From an uncultured Thermoguttaceae bacterium (GTDB lineage: Bacteria; Planctomycetota; Planctomycetia; Pirellulales; Thermoguttaceae): a stretch of DNA of 32,720 nt. The stretch is from contig CALFBP010000021.1 in assembly GCA_937951625.1 (NCBI GenBank), positions 1-32,720 of the forward strand, read 5' to 3'. Positions 25,425-32,720 of the stretch are shown here, piece after piece (the first letter of the stretch is position 1; each line of letters begins with the position of its first letter). A program made the translations under genes and the position numbers. The notes beneath the pieces are model-generated. The model was not told where the DNA came from. It did not search any database and saw only the letters and a list, made by a program, of their open reading frames with translations.

Positions 25425-25496
25425 CGCCCAAGCGACAGCGACCGGCCTCCTCTCCTGTGCCCCAGCGAATGCCTCTTGAGAACCGGCATCCTTGTC

Positions 25497-26690
25497 ATGA
25501 ATTCACGAGAACGAGTCCTCTGCGCCTTGGACCATCGCACGCCGGACCGTGTGCCGATCGATTTGGGTGGGACACGCCAGTCGGGTATCGCCGCCTCGAC
25601 GTATCACAAATTGAAGGAGCGTCTCGGGCTGAAGACGCCGACGCGGGTGTACGACGTGTACCAAATGCTGGCTGAGATCGAACGACCCGTCATGGAACGC
25701 TTTGGAGCGGACGTGATCGGCCTGCAACGGCCTGTGGTGGCCTTCGGGATCCGCAACGAGAATTGGAAGCCTTGGCAACTGTTCGATGGAACGCCGGTGG
25801 AAGTACCGGGCGGGTTCCAGCCCGTGCCCGACGAACGGGGCGATCTGCTCCTCTTCCACCCCGACGGCACCCCTATGGCCCGAATGCCCAAAGGCGGCTT
25901 CTACTTCGACCGATTGGACAAATACCCCGGCGCGGCCCACGCTGATCCTGAAACTTTGCAACTGCCGCTCCTCTCCCAAGAGGAGTGCGACCACCTCCAC
26001 GCCCAGGCCGAAGCCTACTACCAGAACACCGATCTGGCGATCATTGCGGCGATGGGCCCGCCCTACGAGCTGTTTTTCGGACTGGGCACGGGCGATTTCC
26101 AGTCGTGGATGATCACCCTGGCGACCGAACCCGAATATGTCGACGCCTTGCTCACCAAGATCGTCGACGCCTGGTTGGAAAACCTCCGCCGCTTCGTCGC
26201 TGCCGTGGGCGAGCGCGTGCATATCCTCCAATTCAACGACGATCTCGGCACGCAGGATGCTCCGTTCCTCTCCGTGCGGATGTTCCGGGAACGGATTTTT
26301 CCGCACTACAAGCGTGGGCTGGATTGGATCCACCAGAATACCAGAATGAAAGTCTTCATGCACAACGACGGGGCGATCGCCGATTTCGTTCCCACGTTGA
26401 TCGAAATGGGCGTCGACATCCTCAACCCGGTGCAAACGACGGCCAAGGGCATGGACCCCGCAAAACTCAAACGCGAGTTCGGCGATCGACTCGTGTTTTG
26501 GGGCGCGGCCTGCGATTGCCAGCATACGCTTCCCTTCGGCACGCCGGAGCAAGTCGCCCGCGAAGTCCGCGAGAACATCCGCATTCTCGGCGAAGGCGGG
26601 GGCTATGTGCTGGCCTCGGTTCACAACATCCAGGCCAATGTCCCGCCGGAAAACGTCATCGCCTTGTTCGACGCCGCGCTGAACGCGTGA
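25497..26690 (+). CDS. Uroporphyrinogen decarboxylase (URO-D) family protein, probable methyltransferase-like
   Basis: A 397-residue TIM-barrel member of the URO-D superfamily beginning MNSRERVLCALDHRTPDRVPID, the usual start of the non-heme branch (MtaA/CmuA-like methylcobamide-thiol methyltransferases and relatives). In MtaA-type enzymes zinc is held by His-x-Cys and a later Cys. Here H289 is kept but the Cys position is Asp (FMHNDGAI), while C339/C341 (AACDCQHTL) remain. It may therefore bind metal differently or use another substrate. It is unlikely to be HemE, whose N-terminal substrate motif is absent. It shares strand with the homocysteine methyltransferase-like gene; no corrinoid protein is nearby. 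ATG 25497 is chosen over TTG 25476. Its stop lies nine bases from that of the convergent SDR gene. Confidence 0.85.
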   Translation: MNSRERVLCALDHRTPDRVPIDLGGTRQSGIAASTYHKLKERLGLKTPTRVYDVYQMLAEIERPVMERFGADVIGLQRPVVAFGIRNENWKPWQLFDGTPVEVPGGFQPVPDERGDLLLFHPDGTPMARMPKGGFYFDRLDKYPGAAHADPETLQLPLLSQEECDHLHAQAEAYYQNTDLAIIAAMGPPYELFFGLGTGDFQSWMITLATEPEYVDALLTKIVDAWLENLRRFVAAVGERVHILQFNDDLGTQDAPFLSVRMFRERIFPHYKRGLDWIHQNTRMKVFMHNDGAIADFVPTLIEMGVDILNPVQTTAKGMDPAKLKREFGDRLVFWGAACDCQHTLPFGTPEQVAREVRENIRILGEGGGYVLASVHNIQANVPPENVIALFDAALNA

Positions 26691-26699
26691 ACCCGCTCA

Positions 26700-27461
26700 T
26701 CACCGCATCAACATCCCGCCGCTCACGTCCACGGTCGCGCCGGTCATATAGCTGGCCCGATCCGAGGCAAGGAAAACCACCACGTCGGCGATCTCGGACG
26801 TGTCGCCGATCCGCCCGAGCGGGATTCGGGCGAGGTACTTTTCGCGATTCGCCTCCAGGGTCTTGGCGGTCATGTCGGTGAGCATCATGCCGGGGGCCAC
26901 GGCATTGACGGCGATCCCATAGCGGGCGACTTCCCGGGCCATCGAGACGGTCAGCGAGACGATCCCGCCTTTGCTCGCATCATAGGGGGCGTGGCCGGTG
27001 GTCGAACCGCGGAAAGCCGCCTGACTGGAAATATTGACGATCCGTCCCGGTCGTCCCGCCGCGATGAGCTGCCGCACCATCTCGCGCGAGCAGAGGAACG
27101 CGCCGGTGAGATTGACCTCGAGGGTTCGTGTCCACTCGTCCAGGCTGAGGTCCTTGACATCGCACGTGGGACAAACGGCCGCATTGTTGATCAGCACGTC
27201 CAACTGTCCGAAATAATCCAGGACCGCGCGGAACATCGCCTGGACCTCATGCTCCCGGCTGACGTCGGCCGGAATCGCGAGGGCGTCGACGCAGTACCGC
27301 CGGCGAATCTCTTCGACCAAGACCTCGGCGTCTTGGAGATGGGCGCGGGCATTGATGGCGACGCGGGCCCCCTCGGCCGCAAAGGCCAAGGCGATCGCTC
27401 GACCCAGGCCCACCGCCCCGCCCGTCACCAGCGCAACTCGATCCGCTAGATGCAAATCCAT
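26700..27461 (-). CDS. Short-chain dehydrogenase/reductase (classical SDR)
   Basis: A 253-residue Rossmann-fold oxidoreductase with cofactor motif TGGAVGLG (13-20), NNAA (92-95), catalytic N117, S145/S146, Y160 and K164 (YDASKGG), and the C-terminal SYMTGATVDVSGGM typical of FabG-like SDRs. NARAHL after beta-2 lacks the acidic residue expected for NAD preference and has Arg39, hinting at NADP(H). The substrate cannot be assigned; FabG, glucose dehydrogenase and many others share this pattern. ATG 27461 (MDLHLADRVALVTGG) is chosen; 22 additional codons upstream look non-coding. It is on the same strand as carA, 86 bases downstream of it. Confidence 0.92.
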   Translation of the reverse strand: MDLHLADRVALVTGGAVGLGRAIALAFAAEGARVAINARAHLQDAEVLVEEIRRRYCVDALAIPADVSREHEVQAMFRAVLDYFGQLDVLINNAAVCPTCDVKDLSLDEWTRTLEVNLTGAFLCSREMVRQLIAAGRPGRIVNISSQAAFRGSTTGHAPYDASKGGIVSLTVSMAREVARYGIAVNAVAPGMMLTDMTAKTLEANREKYLARIPLGRIGDTSEIADVVVFLASDRASYMTGATVDVSGGMLMR

Positions 27462-27547
27462 AAACGTGAAACCTGATGGGGAACAGCCGATGCACTGCCA
27501 ATCAGGCAGGCCCGGTCGACCAGCCACGATGCCTTCACACCCGATGG

Positions 27548-28675
27548 CTAACCTAACAGTTTGCGGAACTCGGCGAACAGGTAATGGCTGTCGTGCGGTC
27601 CGGCCGAGGCCTCGGGATGGTACTGCACACTGAACGCCGGCAGCTTCCGATGCCGCATGCCCTCGACCGTGTTGTCGTTAAGATTGATATGGGTAATCTC
27701 CAAGTCGGCAGGCAGGGAGTCTGGATCGACGGCGAAACCGTGATTCTGGCACGTAATCTCCACACGGCCGGTCTGATAGTTCATCACCGGCTGATTGGCG
27801 CCGCGATGGCCGAACTTCAACTTGAACGTTTTGGCGCCGCAGGCCAAAGCCAAGAGTTGATGCCCCAGGCAAATCCCAAAAATCGGCTGCTTGCCCAACA
27901 GGCCGCGGATCGTGGCCTGGGCGTAATGGAGCGGCTCGGGATCGCCGGGGCCGTTGGAGAGAAACACTCCATCGGGCCGCAAGGCCAACACTTCCTCCGC
28001 CGTGGCCGTACCAGGCAGAATGGTGACGCGGCAGCCCAGGTCGAACAGGTGCCGGGCGATGTTCCACTTCAAACCATAGTCCAAGGCCACGACATGCGGG
28101 GCATCGCTCGGAATCTCTCGCCGGGGAATCGCTGAATCCCTCAAGCGGGTCCAGCGGCTCAAAGGTTCGTTCCACTGAAGCGGTTGGGCCGGAAGGACCT
28201 CGCGCACCAGATCGCGGCCTACCAACCCAGGGCTAGCTTGGGCCTTGGCCACCAGGCTCTCGTGATCCATGTCTAGGGTGGAGAGGACCCCCTTCATGGC
28301 GCCCTGAATGCGGATCCGACGGACCAAGGCCCGTGTGTCGATGCCCTCCATGGCCACGATCCCATGGCGGCGAAGATACTCGTCGAGCTCGCCCTCGGCC
28401 CGAAAGTTGCTCACTCGGCGGCTCCGCTCCCGCACAACAAAACCGGCCAGGTGCGGCTTCCAACTCTCCACATCCTCCGGATTGACGCCGTAGTTGCCGA
28501 TCTCCGGGTAGGTCATGGCCACGATCTGACCGCGATAACTGGGATCGGTGAGGATCTCCTGGTACCCGGTCATCGAGGTGTTGAAGCAGACCTCACCCTC
28601 CACCTCGCCCTCGGCCCCGAAAGCCGTTCCCGTGTAAACTGTCCCATCTTCCAAAGCAAGCTTTGCAATTTTCAT
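27548..28675 (-). CDS. carA: Carbamoyl-phosphate synthase small (glutaminase) subunit
   Basis: This 375-residue subunit hydrolyses glutamine and supplies ammonia to CarB for carbamoyl phosphate, the precursor of pyrimidines and arginine. The N-terminal CPSase-small domain has FNTSMTGYQEILTDPSY and EGIDTRALVR. The class I glutamine amidotransferase domain carries nucleophile C269 (GICLGHQ) with H353 and E355 (YHPEA). Length is normal. carB is not in the window. The upstream region contains no recognisable PyrR site or attenuator. Confidence 0.97.
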   Translation of the reverse strand: MKIAKLALEDGTVYTGTAFGAEGEVEGEVCFNTSMTGYQEILTDPSYRGQIVAMTYPEIGNYGVNPEDVESWKPHLAGFVVRERSRRVSNFRAEGELDEYLRRHGIVAMEGIDTRALVRRIRIQGAMKGVLSTLDMDHESLVAKAQASPGLVGRDLVREVLPAQPLQWNEPLSRWTRLRDSAIPRREIPSDAPHVVALDYGLKWNIARHLFDLGCRVTILPGTATAEEVLALRPDGVFLSNGPGDPEPLHYAQATIRGLLGKQPIFGICLGHQLLALACGAKTFKLKFGHRGANQPVMNYQTGRVEITCQNHGFAVDPDSLPADLEITHINLNDNTVEGMRHRKLPAFSVQYHPEASAGPHDSHYLFAEFRKLLG

Positions 28676-28794
28676 GCGGTCAAATCTCTCGTCGGCCGCT
28701 AAAGTCGCTCGGCACTCAGGCCCGATAGCTTCATTACGGCTGTGGGTCTTCGAAGGGGGTGATCTTCAAGGTCGCTCCGTTCGAACAGCCAAAC

Positions 28795-28828
28795 GAAGGG
28801 CTTCTGTGACGGCGAGCAGAAGCCCTTC
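28795..28828. terminator. Perfect 12-bp hairpin, possible terminator
   Basis: GAAGGGCTTCTG and its exact reverse complement CAGAAGCCCTTC are separated by ten bases. It sits between the aminotransferase stop (28911) and the carA start. Read on the minus strand it lies 83 bases downstream of the aminotransferase stop and could terminate that transcript, but only a short GTTT follows, so the case is moderate. Confidence 0.5.
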
Positions 28829-28910
28829 TTGCTTGCGATTCGTTTCCTTGGCGAGCCACCGCTACAGCCAGCGCTACTACGGAGCTACGCAACAATCTGG
28901 AGCGTCGTGC

Positions 28911-30191
28911 TTATTGCTTGGCCGCGGCGGTCATTTCTTCCCGCACGGCCTGGGCGGTGCGGCCACCTCCGAGACAGCGTCCAATCTGTCGCACTGCCTG
29001 CCGAAGCCGGTTTTCGTTCTCCACCAAGGCCAGCCGCACGTAGCCCTCGCCCGAAGGTCCGAAGGCAGCCCCAGGACTGGCGACCACATCCGCCTCTTCC
29101 AACAATTTCATGGCGAAATCGAACGATCCCATCGCCGCCCAAGGCTCGGGGATTTTGGCCCAGACGAACATCGTGGCCTTGGGGCGAGCGACAGGCCAAC
29201 CGATTCGCTCCAGCCCGTCACAGAGAACGTCGCGTCGGGCCTCGTAGACCTTGGCTTGGGCCTCGACCGCCGCGTCGCCGTGGCGCAAGGCCATGATGGC
29301 GGCAATCTGGATCGCTTGGAACATGCCGTAGTCATAGTAAGTCTTGATGGTGGCCAAGGCCCTGACGATCTCGGCGTTACCCGCGCAAAAGCCTACCCGC
29401 CAACCGGCCATGTTGTAGCCCTTGCTCATGGTCGTCATTTCCACGCCCACGTCCATGGCTCCCGGCGCGGCCAGGAAGCTTGGGGTCTTGTAGCCATCGA
29501 ATGTGACGTCGGCGTAGGCGAGGTCGCTGACCACCATGAAGCCGTATCGCTTGGCCAGTTTCACCACTTCTACATAAAACTCGGGCTCCACCACGGCCGT
29601 CGAGGGGTTATGGGGAAAGTTGACCACTAAGAGTTTCGGTCGTGGGTAAAGGTGCTGGCAGGTGTAAGCGATGTTGCTGAGAAAGGCCTCGGTATTGGCT
29701 ACATCCAGGGCGATGTGGTTACCCCCGGCCAAGGAGACTGCGAAAAGATGGGGTGGATAGGAGGGACTGGGGATTACGGCCGTGTCGCCGGGTCCCAACA
29801 ACGCCAAGCACAAATGGCTAAACCCCTCTTTGGAGCCCAGGCAAACCACGATTTCCCGTTCGGGATCCAATCGCACGCCGTAATGCTTAAAGTACCGGCT
29901 GGCCACCTCGCGCCGTAGGTTCAGTAGCCCCAAGGAATCGCTGTAGCCGTGGTTTCGCGGGTCCCGGGCAGCCTCGGCCAGCTTCTCGATGATGAAGTCC
30001 TCTGGGGGGTCGCTGGGGTTGCCCATCCCCAAGTCGATCACGTCATCTCCCCGCCGACGCTTCTCGTACTTCAATTTATTGATTCTGGCGAACAAATAAG
30101 GGGGGAGACGCTTAATGCGATCCGCCACCTCAATGGAGAATGGCCTACCCCGCTGGACTGGTTCACCTGCCCTTTGAAGATTCTCGTTCAT
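28911..30191 (-). CDS. Class I/II PLP aminotransferase (alanine/LL-DAP aminotransferase-like)
   Basis: A 426-residue fold-type I aminotransferase. The Schiff-base lysine is K257 ([16 protein letters not shown]), N195 (NFPHNPS), D223 and Y226 ([14 protein letters not shown]) hold the cofactor, and R265 and the later YVRLALV Arg bind carboxylates. The GMGNPSDPP and [13 protein letters not shown] segments are typical of the AlaC/LL-diaminopimelate aminotransferase-like group. Substrate could be alanine/pyruvate, a branched keto acid or LL-DAP; I cannot decide. ATG 30191 ([11 protein letters not shown]) is preferred; the extra 43 codons upstream look like non-coding sequence. It is divergent from the protease gene. 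Confidence 0.92.
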   Translation of the reverse strand: MNENLQRAGEPVQRGRPFSIEVADRIKRLPPYLFARINKLKYEKRRRGDDVIDLGMGNPSDPPEDFIIEKLAEAARDPRNHGYSDSLGLLNLRREVASRYFKHYGVRLDPEREIVVCLGSKEGFSHLCLALLGPGDTAVIPSPSYPPHLFAVSLAGGNHIALDVANTEAFLSNIAYTCQHLYPRPKLLVVNFPHNPSTAVVEPEFYVEVVKLAKRYGFMVVSDLAYADVTFDGYKTPSFLAAPGAMDVGVEMTTMSKGYNMAGWRVGFCAGNAEIVRALATIKTYYDYGMFQAIQIAAIMALRHGDAAVEAQAKVYEARRDVLCDGLERIGWPVARPKATMFVWAKIPEPWAAMGSFDFAMKLLEEADVVASPGAAFGPSGEGYVRLALVENENRLRQAVRQIGRCLGGGRTAQAVREEMTAAAKQ

Positions 30192-30451
30192 AGACTCGCG
30201 CCTCATGGCCCCACATCGCATCTCACGCATCATGAGACAAAAGGGCCATCGTGTAAAGATATCCCCGCCCAAACGCCCAACCCCATGCACTGGGCGGCGA
30301 AAAGCCGGCCGCATGTTCACGCGCTTGAACGAGGGCGGTCCCGCGTTGCCTTCCAGGGTTGATTGTTTTCTTGTCGTCCGATGAATACGCTAAAGATGTT
30401 GCGGGCCTATTCTCTTCACCGATTCTCGGTCTTTTTGGGGGAGGCGGAGCC

Positions 30452-31948
30452 ATGAATCTGACGGTTGCGCGAAATGCTGGGCTTTTGGCTGGTTTGACCG
30501 TGGGTCTCTTCGTCACGGGTCCCAGTGCAGGGCTGCGAGCTCAGGAAAACCAGGATTTGGCCCAGCTCGTTGCTCAGGTCGATCCGTCGGTGGTCACGAT
30601 CGCGATCTCCGACAAGTCGTTGGGAAGCGGCTTCGTGGTCGACGAGCGAGGCCTGGTGCTGACCAACTACCATGTGATCGAAGGAGCTAAGGAAGCGGCG
30701 GTGATCTTTCCCGACAAAAGCCGCTTCAAGGTCGAGGGCTTCGTTAGCATCGAGCCGAAAAAAGACCTCGCGCTGTTGCGTATCCAGCCGGGAACCAAAC
30801 GGCTTCAGGCGCTTCGCATCGCGGATCAGCCGCCGTCGAAGGGGGAGAAGGTGTACGCCTTCGGGGCGCCTTTGGGGTTGAGCGGCTCGATCTCCGACGG
30901 AATCGTGGCGGCGCTACGGGCTGGGGAGGATGTCCGCGACACTTTGAAGAAGTTGACGAATCGCGACCTTTACACCGAAATCTTGGACTACGACGTCGAT
31001 GCTCAATGGGTGCAGACCACGGCCCCGATCTCGCCAGGCAATAGCGGCGGGCCGTTGGTCAATGCCCGCGGCGAGGTGGTGGGCATCAACACCTGGGTCA
31101 ATGCGCTGGGCCAGAACCTGAATTTCGCCTTGTCCGCGACCCACATCAAGCCCATGATCGCCGCGGCCGGCGACGCGATTCAGCCCTTGACGGCCTTGCC
31201 CAAGCCGCGTCCCGACCGAGTTGATGAGCCAAGGGGCGACGGTAAGAAAACGTTGGCACTGTGGAATCGACTCAACGAACTCAAGGCCGAGTTGACCAAG
31301 AAGGTTGCGGCTCAGGACAAAAAAGTCAAGGAAAACTCGGTCCCAGTGGGCACGGGGGCTCGCGGTATCCGACCCAAGTTGAACCGAATGGCCAGCGCCA
31401 GGCGAGAACAAGCCAAGGCTTACTCCGACTACGCCAACGAGATCAAGAGCATGGAACTGGAGGGCACCGATCCCGATTTTGCCTTGATGGCAATCGCCGA
31501 GGCGGACCTCTCCCAGCGACTCGCTGCCGTTTACCAGGATTTCGCCACGGTGATCGCGGCCGACGCCGCCGAAGGTGTGGCCGTCGCAGAACACAATCTG
31601 AGGGTATTGGGTTCCAAACTCACAAGCCTCCGCTCTGCTGAAGACGTGCTTCGCATTGCCCTGAGCAAACGCTATGGCCTGAAGTTTCCTTCGTTCGAGG
31701 CGGCGCTCAAAGAGGGAGGAAAAGCTGGCAGCAACGCGGAAACAGATTCCGCGGCAACGGCAGATCGTTCCGCTCCCCGACTCTGGACCGACCGCACCGG
31801 CCAATTCCAGGTCCGCGCGAAATACGTTGGTCTCGACAATGGCAAAGTTCAACTCGAAAAGGCCGACGGGACGGTAATCTCGGTGCCGTTAGAACGGCTC
31901 AGCGAAGAGGACCAAAAGTTCGTCACTGCCGACAATCGCGTCGAATAG
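30452..31948 (+). CDS. Secreted trypsin-like (DegP-type) serine protease with C-terminal SHD1 domain
   Basis: This 498-residue protein has a signal peptide (about 1-30, LLAGLTVGLFVTGPSAGLRAQ). A DegP-like protease domain (about 32-265) follows with triad H74 (TNYHVIEG), D105 (KKDLALLRI) and S198 (SPGNSGGPL). No PDZ domain follows. Instead, a long helical, Lys/Glu-rich region (about 285-440) leads to an SLA1 homology 1 domain (about 448-495, RLWTDRTGQFQVRAKYVG, DGTVISVPLERLSEEDQKF). SHD1 tails on bacterial exported proteins are a planctomycete hallmark; their ligand is unknown. It probably degrades or checks proteins in the periplasm. The ATG at 30452 has GGAG closely upstream. An in-frame extension to 30359 would bury the signal peptide and is rejected. 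Confidence 0.93.
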   Translation: MNLTVARNAGLLAGLTVGLFVTGPSAGLRAQENQDLAQLVAQVDPSVVTIAISDKSLGSGFVVDERGLVLTNYHVIEGAKEAAVIFPDKSRFKVEGFVSIEPKKDLALLRIQPGTKRLQALRIADQPPSKGEKVYAFGAPLGLSGSISDGIVAALRAGEDVRDTLKKLTNRDLYTEILDYDVDAQWVQTTAPISPGNSGGPLVNARGEVVGINTWVNALGQNLNFALSATHIKPMIAAAGDAIQPLTALPKPRPDRVDEPRGDGKKTLALWNRLNELKAELTKKVAAQDKKVKENSVPVGTGARGIRPKLNRMASARREQAKAYSDYANEIKSMELEGTDPDFALMAIAEADLSQRLAAVYQDFATVIAADAAEGVAVAEHNLRVLGSKLTSLRSAEDVLRIALSKRYGLKFPSFEAALKEGGKAGSNAETDSAATADRSAPRLWTDRTGQFQVRAKYVGLDNGKVQLEKADGTVISVPLERLSEEDQKFVTADNRVE

Positions 31949-32446
31949 CAAGAGCGTTCGCGATGAGAATAGGCTCGCTTGAGGCAAGTGCCGACGGGCG
32001 GCCGTCCATCTGGAAGTACTGAGGAGCTTACCCCAGAAGCTCCCCGTCTCCCGCCAGCCGGGAGGAATTGGGGTTGAAGACAGCAACGGTGCTGCCGTTT
32101 TCTCTCGTCTACAAAGATCTTCGGCCCTCACCCTAGCCCTCTCCCAGGGGGAGAGGGAAGTGTAGGGACAGGGTCTGAATGTTGTCACCTCGGGAAAAAA
32201 ACCGGGATCGCCGTTCGACGTGATTCTCAGCCGCCTCCACGTGTGCAGCCATGGACGTTGTACGTTTCCTCCCCTCTCCGAGTTGCCGCAACAAACTGCG
32301 TAAGGTACGATGTTTCCTCGCTAGGGTTGCTATCTCCGGGGGATAGGGGAGCAAGCGGCCGGTTACAATCGGTGGAAAGATCGCGGGACCAGTGGAATGA
32401 TTCCCAATCCAAAGGCGTTTTCATCGTTCCTGAAAGGGAGGAAACG
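31949..32446. other. Intergenic region with hairpin repeat
   Basis: About 500 bases. It contains the GGGAGAGGG hairpin described separately at 32137-32157. Other frames are short and unconvincing. The last 30 bases supply a strong ribosome site for the next gene. Confidence 0.45.
32137..32157. repeat. REP-like palindrome (CCCTCTCCC/GGGAGAGGG)
   Basis: Nine-base arms with a three-base loop, preceded by CCCTCACCCTAG. This type of CCCTCACCC-TAGCCCTCTCCC palindrome occurs as an intergenic repeat in many bacterial genomes. Only one copy is seen in the window. Confidence 0.5.
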
Positions 32447-32720
32447 ATGCTACTGATGAACTTTCAACAGAGGCGGCCCCTCCGAGCGTGCGCTCGTGTA
32501 TTGATGGAGTCGATCGTGGCGGGGGCCGTGCTGGCGGCGGCAGAACTTCAGGCCGCCGCGGCCGCGGACGCTGAGCAAACCCCTGCCCACGTCAAACACG
32601 TGGACCTCGTCCATTTCTCTCACACCGACTATGGCTTTACGGACCATCCGGTGGTGTGCCGGGAGATGCAGCGGCGTTTCCTGGACATCGCCGTGGATGC
32701 GGCGTTGGCGACGCGAAACC
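32447..32720 (+). CDS. GH38-like glycosidase (alpha-mannosidase type), N-terminus, cut by window end
   Basis: Only the first 91 residues lie in the window. They include a leader (about 1-42, with AVLAAAELQAAAAA, consistent with an export signal after a long basic n-region), then HVKHVDLVHFSHTDYGFTDH, CREMQRRFLDIAVDAAL. The H-x-(S/T)-H-x-D-x-G-(F/W) pattern is the first metal/substrate loop of GH38 alpha-mannosidases and their DUF5054-type relatives. The catalytic nucleophile region is outside the window, so activity cannot be judged. GGGAGG lies six bases before the ATG, a strong ribosome site; a second in-frame ATG lies three codons later. Confidence 0.65.
   Translation, partial: MLLMNFQQRRPLRACARVLMESIVAGAVLAAAELQAAAAADAEQTPAHVKHVDLVHFSHTDYGFTDHPVVCREMQRRFLDIAVDAALATRN

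Overview
The window reads as chromosomal DNA of a GC-rich member of the Planctomycetota, probably a Pirellulales/Thermogutta-like lineage. This rests on protein types rather than any marker RNA gene: a secreted trypsin-like protease with a C-terminal SLA1-homology (SHD1) domain, a membrane-anchored protein with a J-like N-terminal domain of a type I know from planctomycetes, a tandem DUF3467 protein, a remnant of a planctomycete-style Gfo/Idh/MocA oxidoreductase, and a class II (B12-dependent) ribonucleotide reductase. I see no tRNA, rRNA, CRISPR array, insertion sequence or prophage. Both window edges cut a gene.

Left part (1-10.5 kb). A minus-strand cluster holds a TIM-barrel sugar phosphate isomerase/epimerase, a small polyhydroxyalkanoate-system-like protein overlapping it by one base, and the start of an unrecognised protein that leaves the window. 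On the plus strand follows nrdJ, preceded by a sigma-70-type promoter and two NrdR-like boxes with helically phased spacing, and followed by a terminator. Next come a tandem-DUF3467 protein (+), a ThiF/MoeB-type adenylyltransferase (-) and a PAS-GAF-receiver signalling protein (-).

Middle part (11-16 kb). A small membrane protein and a truncated Gfo/Idh relic precede a complete five-gene ECF metal transporter in the order nikK-nikM-nikL-nikQ-nikO. A GTATTAC-N13-GTAACAC inverted repeat upstream matches the NikR operator form described for Desulfovibrio. It overlaps the -10 of a good promoter, so nickel-repressed nickel uptake is the most economical reading. The predicted mature NikK and NikL both start with histidine, and NikM starts Met-His.

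Right part (16-32.7 kb). Mostly housekeeping genes: the J-like membrane protein, ispG (isoprenoid precursors), a lipoprotein followed by a small protein and xerC (probable operon), fhs (formyl-THF synthesis) divergent from a homocysteine S-methyltransferase-like protein and a uroporphyrinogen-decarboxylase-family protein, a short-chain dehydrogenase, carA, a class I/II aminotransferase, the protease-SHD1 protein, and the start of a GH38-like glycosidase. The fhs/methyltransferase/URO-D grouping and nrdJ suggest one-carbon and corrinoid chemistry, but no corrinoid protein or B12 gene lies in the window.

The strongest non-routine signals are regulatory: the NikR-type operator on the nik promoter and the paired NrdR boxes on the nrdJ promoter. 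I found no convincing wholly new defence or mobile system here.
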